Made by a program: the position numbers and the translations under genes. Shown here piece after piece: positions 40,239-50,700 of a DNA stretch of 64,000 nucleotides. Each line of letters starts with the position of its first letter. The stretch's first letter is position 1. Below the pieces are notes generated by a model. It was not told the origin of the DNA. It worked only from the letters and a program-made list of their open reading frames with translations, and searched no databases. The stretch spans positions 1 through 64,000 of the forward strand of contig JBCBKL010000020.1 of the NCBI GenBank assembly GCA_038521825.1. Direction: 5' to 3'. This DNA comes from JBCBKL01 sp038521825 (lineage in GTDB: Bacteria; Pseudomonadota; Alphaproteobacteria; Rhodobacterales; Rhodobacteraceae).

Positions 40239-41582
40239 ATGTCCGGAATTCCTCACGACCATTACGAACCGAAATCAGCTGGCGAAAAGTGGTGGCACAG
40301 CCGCCTGCCGATCGTCAGCCTGATGTATGACACCCTGATGATCCCCACGCCGAAGAACCTCAATTGGATGTGGATCTGGGGCATCGTTCTGACCTTCTGC
40401 CTTGCTCTGCAGATCATCACGGGCATCGTCCTGGTCATGCACTACACGCCGCATGTCGATTACGCCTTTGCCTCGATCGAGCACATCATGCGCAACGTGA
40501 ATGGCGGCCACATGCTGCGGTATCTGCACATGAACGGCGCATCGCTGTTCTTTGTAGCGGTTTATGCGCACATCTTCCGCGGCCTCTATTACGGGTCCTA
40601 CAAGGCCCCGCGTGAGGTGACATGGATCATCGGTATGCTCATCTACTTGCTGATGATGGGCACGGCCTTTATGGGCTATGTTCTGCCTTGGGGTCAGATG
40701 TCGTTCTGGGGTGCCACGGTGATCACCGGCCTCTTCGGTGCCATTCCGTTCATCGGGGAGGGCATCCAGACCTGGCTTCTGGGCGGACCGGCCGTGGACA
40801 ACGCCACGCTGAACCGCTTCTTCAGCCTGCACTATCTGCTGCCCTTCCTGATCGCTGGCCTTGTGATCCTGCACATCTGGGCCTTCCACACCACGGGCAA
40901 CAACAACCCGACAGGCGTTGAAGTGCGCCGCACGTCGAAGGAAGACGCCGAGAAAGACACGCTGCCTTTCTGGCCCTACTTTGTGATCAAGGACCTGTTC
41001 GCGCTGGCCGTGATCCTGGTGGTGTTCTTTGCGGTCGTCGGCTTCATGCCAAACTATCTGGGCCACCCCGACAACTATATCGAGGCGAACCCGCTGGCGA
41101 CGCCGGCCCACATCGTGCCCGAATGGTACTTCCTGCCGTTCTACGCGATCCTGCGGGCCTTTGACGGTGACGTCTGGGTGGTGATCGCGGCAAGCTGGCT
41201 GACCGGCGGCATCATCGACGCCAAGTTCTTCGGTGTCCTGGCCATGTTTGGCGCCATTGTCGTGATGGCGCTGGCCCCATGGCTCGACACGTCGAGCGTT
41301 CGGTCGGGCCGGTATCGCCCGATGTTCAAGGCGTGGTTCTGGGTCTTTGTCGTCAACTTCTTCGTCCTGATGTGGGCGGGTGCGATGCCGGCAGAGGGGA
41401 TCTATCCCTACATCGCCCTTCTGGGGTCGGCCTATTGGTTCGCGTTCTTCCTGATCATCATGCCGCTCTTGGGCGTGATCGAGAAACCGGATCAGCAACC
41501 GGCAACCATCGAAGAAGACTTTAACGCCCATTATGGTGGCGACGCGGCAGGTGGCCAGGCTTCGGCCCAGCCCGCGGAATAA
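40239..41582 (+). CDS. petB: Cytochrome b of the bc1 complex
   Basis: 447 residues with eight or so transmembrane segments. Haem ligands fall in HYTPHVDYAFASIEHIMRNVNGGHMLRYLHMNGAS and LHYLLPFLIAGLVILHIWAFHTTG; the Qo-site PEWYF motif and GXXY region are intact. Cytochrome b holds the two b haems and both quinone sites. Its stop is 13 bases before petC. The normal length and intact motifs indicate a functional protein. Confidence 0.96.
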   Translation: MSGIPHDHYEPKSAGEKWWHSRLPIVSLMYDTLMIPTPKNLNWMWIWGIVLTFCLALQIITGIVLVMHYTPHVDYAFASIEHIMRNVNGGHMLRYLHMNGASLFFVAVYAHIFRGLYYGSYKAPREVTWIIGMLIYLLMMGTAFMGYVLPWGQMSFWGATVITGLFGAIPFIGEGIQTWLLGGPAVDNATLNRFFSLHYLLPFLIAGLVILHIWAFHTTGNNNPTGVEVRRTSKEDAEKDTLPFWPYFVIKDLFALAVILVVFFAVVGFMPNYLGHPDNYIEANPLATPAHIVPEWYFLPFYAILRAFDGDVWVVIAASWLTGGIIDAKFFGVLAMFGAIVVMALAPWLDTSSVRSGRYRPMFKAWFWVFVVNFFVLMWAGAMPAEGIYPYIALLGSAYWFAFFLIIMPLLGVIEKPDQQPATIEEDFNAHYGGDAAGGQASAQPAE

Positions 41583-41595
41583 GGAGTACCGGTTC

Positions 41596-42387
41596 ATGTT
41601 CAAGAAAATCGCACTCAGCGCGGTTGCGGCCTTCGGGCTCGCGACCGGGGCGATGGCGGCAGGCGGCGAGACCCATGTCGAGAATTTCCCGTTCTCGTTC
41701 GATGGGCCTTTCGGCTCTTACGATCAGAACCAGCTTCAGCGTGGTCTTCAGGTCTATACCGAGATCTGCGCGGCCTGCCATGGACTGAAGTATGTGCCAT
41801 TCCGGACGCTCGCAGATGAGGGCGGCCCTGAACTGCCCCAAGATCAGATGCGCGCCTATGCGGAAGGTTTCGAAGTCTACGATGCAGAAATCGATGATTT
41901 CAGGGCGGCCGTCGAAACCGATCACTTCCCTGAATCCGGTCTGGAAAATGCACCCGACCTGAGCCTGATGGCCAAGGCCCGCGCCGGGTTCCACGGGCCT
42001 TACGGCCTTGGGATCAACCAGCTGCTCTATGGTATGGGCGGCCCAGACTATATCGCGTCGCTTCTGATCGGCTACACGGGTGAAGAAAAGGAAGAGGCTG
42101 GCACGATCCTCTATGAAAACACCGCCTTCCCGGGCGGCTGGATCTCGATGGCACCGCCGCTTTACGGTGAGGACGTCGAGTTTGCCGATGGTCATGCCAA
42201 CGACCTGCACCACATCGCCGAAGACGTTTCGGCCTTCCTAATGTGGACTGCAGAGCCACAGATGATGGCGCGCAAACAGGCCGGCTTTGTCGGCGTGATC
42301 TTCCTTACTGTGCTGTCGGTACTGCTGTACCTGACAAACAAACGGCTCTGGGCCCCGATCAAGGCACGCGCAAAAGGCAAAGACTGA
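41596..42387 (+). CDS. petC: Cytochrome c1
   Basis: 263 residues with signal peptide MFKKIALSAVAAFGLATGAMAAG. The c-haem motif CAACH is at 58-62 (TEICAACHGLKYVPF) and the Met ligand lies in GWISMAPPLYG. The C-terminal helix FVGVIFLTVLSVLLYLTNKRLW anchors the subunit in the membrane. It transfers electrons from the Rieske subunit to cytochrome c2. A perfect terminator follows. Confidence 0.95.
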   Translation: MFKKIALSAVAAFGLATGAMAAGGETHVENFPFSFDGPFGSYDQNQLQRGLQVYTEICAACHGLKYVPFRTLADEGGPELPQDQMRAYAEGFEVYDAEIDDFRAAVETDHFPESGLENAPDLSLMAKARAGFHGPYGLGINQLLYGMGGPDYIASLLIGYTGEEKEEAGTILYENTAFPGGWISMAPPLYGEDVEFADGHANDLHHIAEDVSAFLMWTAEPQMMARKQAGFVGVIFLTVLSVLLYLTNKRLWAPIKARAKGKD

Positions 42388-42410
42388 GCTATACATCAGA
42401 CTGTATTAGA

Positions 42411-42437
42411 AGCCCCGCCTAGGCGGGGCTTTTTTCT
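42411..42437 (+). terminator. Intrinsic terminator of petABC
   Basis: AGCCCCGCCT (42411-42420) and AGGCGGGGCT (42421-42430) form a perfect 20-bp palindrome (an 8-bp GC stem with a tight loop), followed by TTTTTTC. It is 24 bases after the petC stop. Confidence 0.9.
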
Positions 42438-42528
42438 TTCGTTGGTGGAGCCGGTTTGAGCCAAGACCCAACCAAGCTGCCTGATCCCTGGTGCGTGTAT
42501 CATGGCCACCACAGGCAATGCAGGCCCA

Positions 42529-43143
42529 CTAGGCTTTCGGTGAAAAGAGCAGTTTCAGGAATGTCCGAAACAGCATGATCTGCTCTGACGCATTGTTGTG
42601 TTCCCGCAAGGCACGCTGAAGCACCAATCCGCCCTCGACAACCCCCGACACCATGTCACCGAGCGCATCCATATTCACCGCCTCACGGGGTTCGTAAACC
42701 TTGGCGATATCTTCGAACATGCCGCGGAACCGTTTGCGCCAGCCAAGGATGGCCTGACGGTTGAGTTCCCGCACACCCTCGTCAAACAGCCTGTCCTGAT
42801 ACGCGGTCGAGGCGATGACACAGCCGGGGTGGCCCGTTGGCATCTCTTCCAGCATCTCGGCCAGCAGTTTCAGACCGATGAGCATGCAGTGCAGCGGGTC
42901 ATCATTGAGCTCGCGAGCGCGCGCAAACAGATCGTCATAAAGCGCGTTCTCGACCTCAATGTACCGCTCCAGCATGGCGCGGGCCAGGGCGTTCTTGTCC
43001 TTGAAGTGGTAAAAGAAACCACCCCGCGAGATCTCGGCGCCAGCCACGATCTCTTCGATTGAGGTGGCCTCGAACCCCTTTTCGAGCACAGAGGCTTCGG
43101 CGATATCGAGTATTCGGCTGCGTGTATCAACTTTCTGATCCAT
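42529..43143 (-). CDS. TetR/AcrR family transcriptional regulator
   Basis: 204 residues from ATG 43143. The N-terminal HTH RSRILDIAEASVLEKGFEATSIEEIVAGAEISRGGFFYHFKDKNALARAMLERY is the TetR DNA-binding domain, followed by an all-helical ligand domain. It is divergent from the homocysteine methyltransferase-like gene, which may be its target. The ligand is unknown; the C-terminal domain looks like regulators of small lipophilic-compound stress. Confidence 0.88.
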   Translation of the reverse strand: MDQKVDTRSRILDIAEASVLEKGFEATSIEEIVAGAEISRGGFFYHFKDKNALARAMLERYIEVENALYDDLFARARELNDDPLHCMLIGLKLLAEMLEEMPTGHPGCVIASTAYQDRLFDEGVRELNRQAILGWRKRFRGMFEDIAKVYEPREAVNMDALGDMVSGVVEGGLVLQRALREHNNASEQIMLFRTFLKLLFSPKA

Positions 43144-43331
43144 TCTCGCATTCCTGACTGTACCGCGAGTCCAGTTCAGGCCGGTGCCGGCAAATGCTGT
43201 GCGAGGCCTTGGGCTCTTACCCCATGAAAATATGGCAAAAATCAAATCGGGACAACCGGACCACCGGGCAACTAGATGCCGATGGCCGCCTTGGCATAGT
43301 CCTCTCGCACTGACAGACAAGGACAGCTTCG

Positions 43332-44276
43332 ATGCGAATTCAACAGCTTACACAAACCCGCCGTTTCTTTCTCTCGGATGGAGGGTTGGAGACATTTCTT
43401 ATTTTCGAGAAGGGTTACGACCTGCCCTGTTTCTCGGCCGCGATCCTTTTGGACACCGCCCAAGGCCGGGCCGACCTGGCGGCCTATTTCGAGCGCTTCA
43501 TCGGGATTGCGAAAGAGACTGGTCGCGGTTTCGTCATGGATGCGCCGACTTGGCGGGCTGGATCGGCCTGGGCGGGTCCGCTGGGCCAGGGCCTGCAGGA
43601 GGTGATGGAAACGAACAGGCGCGCCGTCGCCTTCGTTTCGGACCTGCGGGATTATCATGAGACGGTTGAATGCCCGATCCTGATCAATGGTCTCGTGGGG
43701 CCTGCCGGGGATGCATATGCCCCGGATACCGAAATCGCCCCACAGGATTCCCTGCTGATCCACGCCCCGCAGATTCATGCACTTGGCAAGGCCGGGGTCG
43801 ACATGATCAGTGCCATGACCCTGACCCATGCGGGCGAGGCGATTGGCATCGTTCAGGCCACCAAGGAGATCGATGTTCCGGTCGCGATCGCCTTTACCCT
43901 CGAAACGGACGGCCGCCTGCCCTCCGGTCAGCCGCTGAGTGAAGCGATTGCAGAGGTCGATGGGGCCACGAATGCCGGACCGCTCTACTACATGATCAAC
44001 TGCGCCCATCCGGATCATTTTCGAGACGTGCTTGATAGGAACGCGGCCTGGACCCTGCGAATTGGCGGCATTCGATCCAACGCGTCCCGGATGAGCCACG
44101 CGGAACTCGACGAAGCCGAGGTTCTGGACGATGGCGATCCGGTCGAACTGGGTCGGCTGAGCGCGGAGCTATTGGGGCGCCTTCCCAACATCCGGGTTCT
44201 GGGAGGGTGCTGCGGCACCGACCACCGGCACGTGGGCTGCATTGCGGGGCATGATCACGCCCGGTCTGCAGCCTGA
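43332..44276 (+). CDS. Homocysteine S-methyltransferase family protein
   Basis: A 314-residue (beta/alpha)8 barrel. The zinc ligands are Cys in INCAHPDH and the vicinal Cys in LGGCCGTDHRH near the C-terminus. The N-terminus RRFFLSDGGLETFLIFEKGYDLP is typical of the family. It lacks a B12 domain and so uses a methyl donor such as S-methylmethionine, or a related thiol/betaine substrate. It heads a run of same-strand genes to 47717. The last residues (IAGHDHARSAA) are variable. Confidence 0.85.
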   Translation: MRIQQLTQTRRFFLSDGGLETFLIFEKGYDLPCFSAAILLDTAQGRADLAAYFERFIGIAKETGRGFVMDAPTWRAGSAWAGPLGQGLQEVMETNRRAVAFVSDLRDYHETVECPILINGLVGPAGDAYAPDTEIAPQDSLLIHAPQIHALGKAGVDMISAMTLTHAGEAIGIVQATKEIDVPVAIAFTLETDGRLPSGQPLSEAIAEVDGATNAGPLYYMINCAHPDHFRDVLDRNAAWTLRIGGIRSNASRMSHAELDEAEVLDDGDPVELGRLSAELLGRLPNIRVLGGCCGTDHRHVGCIAGHDHARSAA

Positions 44277-44316
44277 ATTCTTCACAAAATCCAAACTCTA
44301 CCCGAAAGGAAAACCC

Positions 44317-45021
44317 ATGTTCAAATCCCTTTTCATGTCGTCCGCCCTCGCCATGTCGTTGGCCGGCTACGCACAAGCTGACGCTCCGATGGCCTTTGAT
44401 GTCGCCGAGGATCACACGCGCATCTACATGGCGGACAGGCCCTTGCACGAAAACGGCATGCCGGCCCATGGCAACGCCTTTGTCAGTCAGGGTTACATCT
44501 ATCCTGCTGGTACGCTCGATCCTGGCTCGGTCGGCGTTCTGGAAGATGGCAGCCCGGCCTTTCCTGACCTAGTGCTCGGCACCTGGACCTGCGACGGTTA
44601 CTTTGTCGGCGACGGTGGGAATGCCACCAGCGGCGTCTGGGTGATCAGTCGCCAGGTCTTTGCCTTCGATGACGGTGACACGATCATCACACAAGGAACG
44701 GAGATCGTTGATGCAGGCGTCGAAAACCTGCGACCTATCACGGGCTCGACCGGCGATTACGCCGATATCGGCGACGCCATGGTTCAGACGATGCTGGGCT
44801 TCAGCGAACGGATGACAGTGAATGTCACCTTCCGGATCGAGGACGGGGCCACGGATCATGCGCGCAGCGCGCCTGCAACCTCAGGGTTCATTGCCCGGGA
44901 CGCCGCGCTGGACGAAGCCGATTACGGTCACGGCCCGATCGAAGAAGAGGATCACCTGGAATGGGATTCCGGCGCCCCGGTCGGTCCGGTTCATACTCAT
45001 CGCGGCGGCCCGTCGACTTGA
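44317..45021 (+). CDS. Secreted protein of unknown function (dirigent/AOC-barrel-like)
   Basis: 234 residues with signal peptide (MFKSLFMSSALAMSLAGYAQA), preceded by an AAAGGA ribosome site. Residues ~80-190 show a pattern resembling dirigent/allene-oxide-cyclase barrels: LGTWTCDGYFVGDGG, then ITGSTGDYADIGDAMVQTMLGF and NVTFRIEDG. The similarity is weak and by eye. The C-terminus is acidic and His-containing (YGHGPIEEEDH and VHTHRGG). It likely works in the periplasm or outside; function unknown. Confidence 0.6.
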   Translation: MFKSLFMSSALAMSLAGYAQADAPMAFDVAEDHTRIYMADRPLHENGMPAHGNAFVSQGYIYPAGTLDPGSVGVLEDGSPAFPDLVLGTWTCDGYFVGDGGNATSGVWVISRQVFAFDDGDTIITQGTEIVDAGVENLRPITGSTGDYADIGDAMVQTMLGFSERMTVNVTFRIEDGATDHARSAPATSGFIARDAALDEADYGHGPIEEEDHLEWDSGAPVGPVHTHRGGPST

Positions 45022-45096
45022 TGGCTGACGTTGCGGTCGGGTGACCGGTTCGCCCGACCGCATGTCCAACCCCCACTTTAAGGAAAGAACAAATCC

Positions 45097-45696
45097 ATGA
45101 CGATGCAGACGACATCCCTGATCCGACAAGCGTCCGAAGCTGATGCGCCCGCCCTGGCGAAGCTGATCAACATCGCGGGCGAGGGCATTCCCAACTGGCT
45201 TTGGACCCGCGCCTGCGTCGAAGGTCAGACACCCCTGGAGACCGGTATCGAGCGGGCCAGGCGGCCAAGCGGCGGCTTTTCCTACACCAATGCACTGATC
45301 GCGGATCAAGGCAGCGATCCCATCGGCATGGTTCTGAGCTACGCGATTACCGAAGCACCTGAAAATAACCCCAACGACCTGCCAGCACCGATCGCGCCCT
45401 TCGTCGCGCTCGAAAAACTGTCGGTGGGCACGTGGTACGTTAACGCTCTGGCGGTCTTTGCCGAGGCGCGCGGACGCGGGATCGGCACCGCGCTGATGAC
45501 CGCAGCTGAGGGGCAAGCCAGGGTGAGGGGCTTCGACGAGATGAGCATTCAGGTTTATGAACAGAACGTCGATGCGGTTCGGCTATACGAGCGGCTGGGC
45601 TATACGCTCGCGGCGAAAGAAGCCGTGCGTCTGCACCCCAGCCCGCCATACTATACCGGTGACGTGTTGCTGCTGAAGAAGCCCCTTGCTGTCTGA
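45097..45696 (+). CDS. GNAT family N-acetyltransferase
   Basis: 199 residues. The start is LIRQASEADAPALAKLINIAGEG; motif A for acetyl-CoA is ALAVFAEARGRGIGTALMTAAEGQA, and motif B is QVYEQNVDAVRLYERLGY. This is a complete GNAT core of the RimI type. It is in a same-strand run of mixed genes (43332-47717) without overlaps, so co-function is not implied. The acceptor is unknown. Confidence 0.85.
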   Translation: MTMQTTSLIRQASEADAPALAKLINIAGEGIPNWLWTRACVEGQTPLETGIERARRPSGGFSYTNALIADQGSDPIGMVLSYAITEAPENNPNDLPAPIAPFVALEKLSVGTWYVNALAVFAEARGRGIGTALMTAAEGQARVRGFDEMSIQVYEQNVDAVRLYERLGYTLAAKEAVRLHPSPPYYTGDVLLLKKPLAV

Positions 45697-45765
45697 GGCA
45701 CCGAAAACCCGTCTGTTCGTCCGCCAAGCTGGCGGATGAACTTGGGCACGATGGAAGGTTGATGC

Positions 45766-46446
45766 ATGTCTCGCTTGGCCCGGTACCGCGAACTTCAGGC
45801 GTCTGTGCCGGGTTTGGAGGCGCTCTATGGTGCAGTTGGCGACGCGCTGGTGCAGGTCTGCGGGCCGGATGACACTGTTCTCATTGTCGGAGGTGGCGGC
45901 GGGCGCGAAATCGACCTGTTGACCGCAGGAGGCATGGCGCCGGACCTGATAATTGTTGAGCCGTCAGCGAACAATCTCGCTGACGCGAAACAGACCGCGA
46001 AGCGTGCGAAGTACCCCGGCAAGGTGACCTATGTCGAACGCGGGATCGAGGATATGGTGCTTGATCAGGTCTTCGATGCTGCGACGATCCTTTTCGTTCT
46101 GCATGAGGTCAACGAATGCGAGCGCGAAGCAAGGATGCTGCGCGCGCTCAGATCGCGGCTGAAACCAGGTGGGGCATTGCTGCTGGCCGACATCTGCTTT
46201 GACGAAGAGGATCCCGTCGATGCCATGGTGTTGGACTACCAACGCCACGCTGAAAGCCTTGGAACAGCGAAAGACCTGATCGAATTGGAAGCCCGATCCG
46301 TCAAGGACCGCCGCAATCGCAAGGTGACCGACCTTGCCGACAGGCTGTCTGCAGCGGGTTTTGAAATCACGGGACGGATCGGGGCGGCGCTGTGGTACAA
46401 GGCCTATATGTTGAGCTGCTCGACGCGCGACGCCAAGGCCGTCTAG
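45766..46446 (+). CDS. SAM-dependent methyltransferase (class I)
   Basis: 226 residues. Motif I is VLIVGGGGGREIDLL, followed by the acidic IIVEPSANNL segment and the strand LKPGGALLLADICFDEED. It is similar to UbiE-type small-molecule methyltransferases with HEVNECEREARMLRALRSRL as the helical link. It lies 69 bases after the acetyltransferase and before the OYE gene. The substrate is unknown. Confidence 0.82.
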   Translation: MSRLARYRELQASVPGLEALYGAVGDALVQVCGPDDTVLIVGGGGGREIDLLTAGGMAPDLIIVEPSANNLADAKQTAKRAKYPGKVTYVERGIEDMVLDQVFDAATILFVLHEVNECEREARMLRALRSRLKPGGALLLADICFDEEDPVDAMVLDYQRHAESLGTAKDLIELEARSVKDRRNRKVTDLADRLSAAGFEITGRIGAALWYKAYMLSCSTRDAKAV

Positions 46447-46514
46447 GAAGAGCGCTTGAACCTCCTTCCAAGGAACGATCCTATTGCGGCACTTCGGATT
46501 CTTTGGGCGCAACG

Positions 46515-47717
46515 ATGGCAGGCATGGATCACCCCGGTATTGCGTCGCTGAACCGAGCGCTGAAACTGCCCTGCGGAGCGGTGTTGAAGAACCGCATCGC
46601 AAAATCCGCGATGTCCGACTCGCTGGGAGATGGCCGGGGCAATCCAACAGAGCGGCAGATCGGCCTTTATCGCAGATGGGCCGACGGCGGTTTGGCGCTT
46701 GCCGTTGTCGGGGAGGTGCAGGGCGATCCAACCGTCGCCGAAAAGCCGGGCAATCTGGTCTTGCGGCCTGATGCGGCGCTCGAACGTTTTAGAGAGCTCG
46801 CCAAGGCCGGTGCAACAAGTCACGCACATCTGTGGCTGCAACTGGGTCATGCCGGGGCTATGGCCCATCCACCGATCAGCCAGCCGAAAGGGCCAAGTGC
46901 CCTCGATATTGATGGCCTCAAATGCGATGCCCTCTCGACAGCCGAAATCGCGAGCTTGCCGGACCGGTTTGCCGAGACCGCGCGGCTGGCAAAGGATATC
47001 GGGTTTGGTGGCGTCCAGATCCATGCGGCCCATGGTTTCCTGCTTAGCCAGTTCCTGTCGCCCCTCTTCAATCAGCGGGATGACGATTATGGCGGATTGA
47101 TCGGAAATCGGATGCGTCTCACGCTGGAAGTGATCGAGGCCGTGCGGCAGGCTGTGGGCCAGGATTTCCCTGTCGGCATCAAGCTCAACGCTACCGATCA
47201 ACTGGAGGGCGGGTTGTCGCAGGACGATGCGCTTAATGTCGTCGAGGCACTGGATGACACCAGCATCGATCTGATCGACATCAGCGGCGGCACCTACTTT
47301 CCCGGTGCCCCTTCCGCCTCGGATGGTTCTGGTAAGGGTCCCTATTTTCTGGGCTTCGCGCATCATGCCCGAAATCTCACCTCAAAGCCGCTGATGCTGA
47401 CCGGTGGCTTCAAAAACCACGATCAGGTCACGGAGGCGCTTGCGCAGGGCGTGGATGTCGTGGGTTTGGCGCGGGCCCTTGTACTTGAGCCGGAGCTACC
47501 GAACGCATGGCTGGACGGGGATACCCGCTCACCCGTCTTTCCACGGTTCCAGGACCCGCCAGCGGGTGGCGTGACGGCCTGGTACACGATGCGATTGACC
47601 GAGCTTGCCGAGGGTCGTGACCTGTCCGGACCCGAGAAATTGCCCGATGCAATTGCCGCCTACGACGCCCGCGACAACGAACGTGTCGCCCTCTGGAACG
47701 AGCGGTTCAGCAACTGA
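46515..47717 (+). CDS. NADH:flavin oxidoreductase / Old Yellow Enzyme family
   Basis: About 400 residues, with ATG 46515 or 46524 as start. The FMN barrel is recognised from KLPCGAVLKNRIAKSAMSDSLGD, LWLQLGHAGAMA, the HAAHGFLLSQFLSPLFNQRDDDYGG active-site segment and VVGLARALVLEP near the end. It reduces enones or related electrophiles with NAD(P)H. The HAAHGFLLSQFLSP block matches bacterial OYE/2,4-dienoyl-CoA-reductase N-terminal domains, but the Fe-S domain is missing. Confidence 0.87.
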   Translation: MAGMDHPGIASLNRALKLPCGAVLKNRIAKSAMSDSLGDGRGNPTERQIGLYRRWADGGLALAVVGEVQGDPTVAEKPGNLVLRPDAALERFRELAKAGATSHAHLWLQLGHAGAMAHPPISQPKGPSALDIDGLKCDALSTAEIASLPDRFAETARLAKDIGFGGVQIHAAHGFLLSQFLSPLFNQRDDDYGGLIGNRMRLTLEVIEAVRQAVGQDFPVGIKLNATDQLEGGLSQDDALNVVEALDDTSIDLIDISGGTYFPGAPSASDGSGKGPYFLGFAHHARNLTSKPLMLTGGFKNHDQVTEALAQGVDVVGLARALVLEPELPNAWLDGDTRSPVFPRFQDPPAGGVTAWYTMRLTELAEGRDLSGPEKLPDAIAAYDARDNERVALWNERFSN

Positions 47718-47758
47718 TAGATTGGCAGCACCAAGGTCCGCCATCCCGGTCGTTCTGT

Positions 47759-50700
47759 CTAGGAAACGGCTCTATCGGCGCTCCTCCGAAAGATCCGCCT
47801 GAGAAGCACGTAGAACACAGGGGTGAAGAACAGCCCGAGGAAGGTGACACCCGACATCCCGAAGAAGACCGCCGTACCAAGCGCCTGACGCATTTCCGAA
47901 CCCGGGCCGGTGGCGATCATCAATGGCACGACGCCCAGAATGAACGCCAGCGCCGTCATCAGGATCGGCCGCAATCGCAGCTGGCTGGCCTCGACCGCCG
48001 CATCGACGATCGACAACCCCCGCTCTTCCTGTGCCTGCTTGGCAAACTCAACGATCAGGATCGCGTTTTTGGCCGCGAGGCCAACAAGAACGATCAGGCC
48101 GACTTGGGTCAGGATGTTGTTGTCCATGCCCCGCAGCATCACGCCAGTCAAAGCACCCAGCACGGATAGCGGGACGATGAGGATGATGGCCATCGGCAAG
48201 ACCCAACTTTCATAAAGAGCGGCGAGGAACAGGAAGGCAAATAGCACCGAAAAGGCGAAGATGTAGATTGCCGTGTCGCCCTGGTTTCGCTCCTGCAGGG
48301 CAAGTTCCGTCCATTCGTAATCCAAACCGGGCGGCATCAGCCCCTCGGCCATTTCCTCCATCGCCAGTAGCGCCTGACCGGTCGACACACCCGGCGCCGG
48401 CGACCCCTGGACCGGAACCGAAACCAACTGGTTGTAGCGTTGCACCAGCGACGGGCCGGCGGTTTCGCGCACCGTGACCAGCGTGCCCAAGGGCACCAAG
48501 GCGCCCGTGGCAGAACGAACGCGCAGATTTCGGATGTCGCTTTCGTCAAGGCGATATTGTTCGTCCGCCTGGGCGCGGACCTGGAACAAGCGACCGAACG
48601 CGTTGAAGTCGTTTACGTAGGAAGAGCCAAGGTTGATAGAAAGCGCTTCGAATATCTCGCCAATGGGCACGTTCAGCATCTGAGCGCGGACGCGGTCAAT
48701 CTCAAGGTAAAGCTGGGGTGACCCGGCAGAGAAGGTCGTGAACACACCCTGAACCTGGTCAGAGCCTGCCGCACCTCCCATGATCGCGTAAGCAGAGTTC
48801 AGAACCCGCGACATGTCGGCGCTTTCCGCGTCCCGCAATTGCAGCTTGAAGCCACCACCCGTACCGACCCCGCGCACCGCAGGCGGCGCAATCGCAATGA
48901 TGAACGGCTCTCGCAGGGCCTGCATTCGACCGAAAAGCTCACCAACGATGGCACCGGCGGTCAATCCGCTTATTTCGCGATCCTCAAAGCTTTCAAATGT
49001 CGTAAAGATAACCCCCTGATTGCTGGCATTGGTGAATGTCGCACCGGAAAAGCCTGCAAAGGCGACGGCGTTCGTCACCCCGGGTGTTTCCAGCGCAATG
49101 TCGGCGGCCTGTTGGACGATGGTGTCGGTCCGGTCCAGCGCCGCCCCGTCAGGCAATTGCACGACTACGATGGCATAGCCCTGGTCCGCATCCGGGATGA
49201 AACCGGTCGGCACCTGACTGTTGATCCAGTACGTCACGCCCAGGAGCCCCGCGAAGGCGGCGAGGGACAAGCCTAGCATCCCGGCCGAACTGACCAGCCA
49301 GCGGACAACCCGCCCATAGCCGCGCGCCACCGCGTCGAAGCCGCGGTTGAAACCATTGGCCAGAGGTGCAGTGAGCAGCGCGAGCGGATTGCGTGACGGC
49401 GCGCTGTTCTTCGGTTTCAACACGGCAGCGGCCAAAGCTGGGGACAGGCTGAGCGAATTGATGGTAGAGATCACTGTTGCCACCGAAATCGTGACGGCGA
49501 ACTGGCGGTAGAATTGGCCGGTTATACCCGGCACAAGGGCCGCGGGTACGAACACCGCGATCAACACCAGGGACGTCCCGATCACCGCATTTTGCACCTC
49601 GTCCATAGTTCGCGCCGATGCCTCGCGCGGAGACATACCGTTCTCGATGTTGCGCTCCACATTCTCGACCACGACGATGGCGTCGTCCACCACGATGCCG
49701 ATGGCGAGGATCAGGCCAAAGAGCGTCAGCAGGTTCAGGGTGTACCCAAGGGCCAGCATCACGGCGAAAGTCCCGATCAACGAAACGGGGATGGCCAAGA
49801 GGGGGATTATGGCAGTCCGCCAGCTTTGCAGGAACACGACAATGACCGCGATCACCAGCAACACCGCTTCGAAGAGCGTGCGGTAGACCGCGTTCACCGA
49901 GGCTTCGATGAACTCTGTCGGGTTATAGACCACCTGATATTCGAGCCCGGGCGGAAAATCCTCTGACAATTCCTCCATCACCGCCAAAATCTCGTCTGCG
50001 GATGCAAGCGCGTTCGATCCCGGTCGCTGAAAAATGCCAAGGGCCACGGCGGGTTTGTTGTTGAGGTAGGAATTCGTCACATAGGACCGGGCGCCGATCT
50101 CTACACGGGCGACGTCACGCACGCGCACGACCCGCCCGTCATCCGACGATTTGATGATGACGCGCCCGAATTCGCGGGGGTCCTGCAACCGGCCTTGCGT
50201 TGTCAGGGTGACTTCGAACGCGTTTTCCGAACGGTTCGGCGGAGCGCCCAGCGATCCACCCGAAACCTGCACGTTCTGTTCGCGAAGCGCATCGACGACA
50301 TCGCCCGCAGTCAGACCAAGGGATCCGAGACGGTCCGGATCGAGCCACACACGCGCCGAAAACTCGCGTTCCCCGAAAATCAATAGATCGCCGACCCCAT
50401 CCAGCCTGACAAGCCTGTCGCGCACCCGTGCCCGCGCATAGTTCGAGACGTAGAGCTGATCGAATGTCTCATCAGGCGACAGCATGTGCACAACCATCAT
50501 CAGGTCAGGCGATGACTTGGTCGTTGTCACGCCAAGCGAGCGGACTTCTTGCGGAAGACGCGGTTCTGCCACCGCCACGCGGTTTTGCACAAGGACCTGT
50601 GCGGCATCCAGATCGGTGCCCAGCTCGAACGTGATGGTGAGCGACATAGACCCATCAGCCGTCGAATACGAGGACATATAGAGCATATCCTCGACCCCGT

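Noticed and set aside
40275..41603. A 442-codon open frame on the minus strand across petB
   Set aside because: It is a shadow of cytochrome b. The plus-strand protein has all family motifs, and the minus frame has low-complexity His/Asp/Arg content typical of a codon-biased antisense frame.
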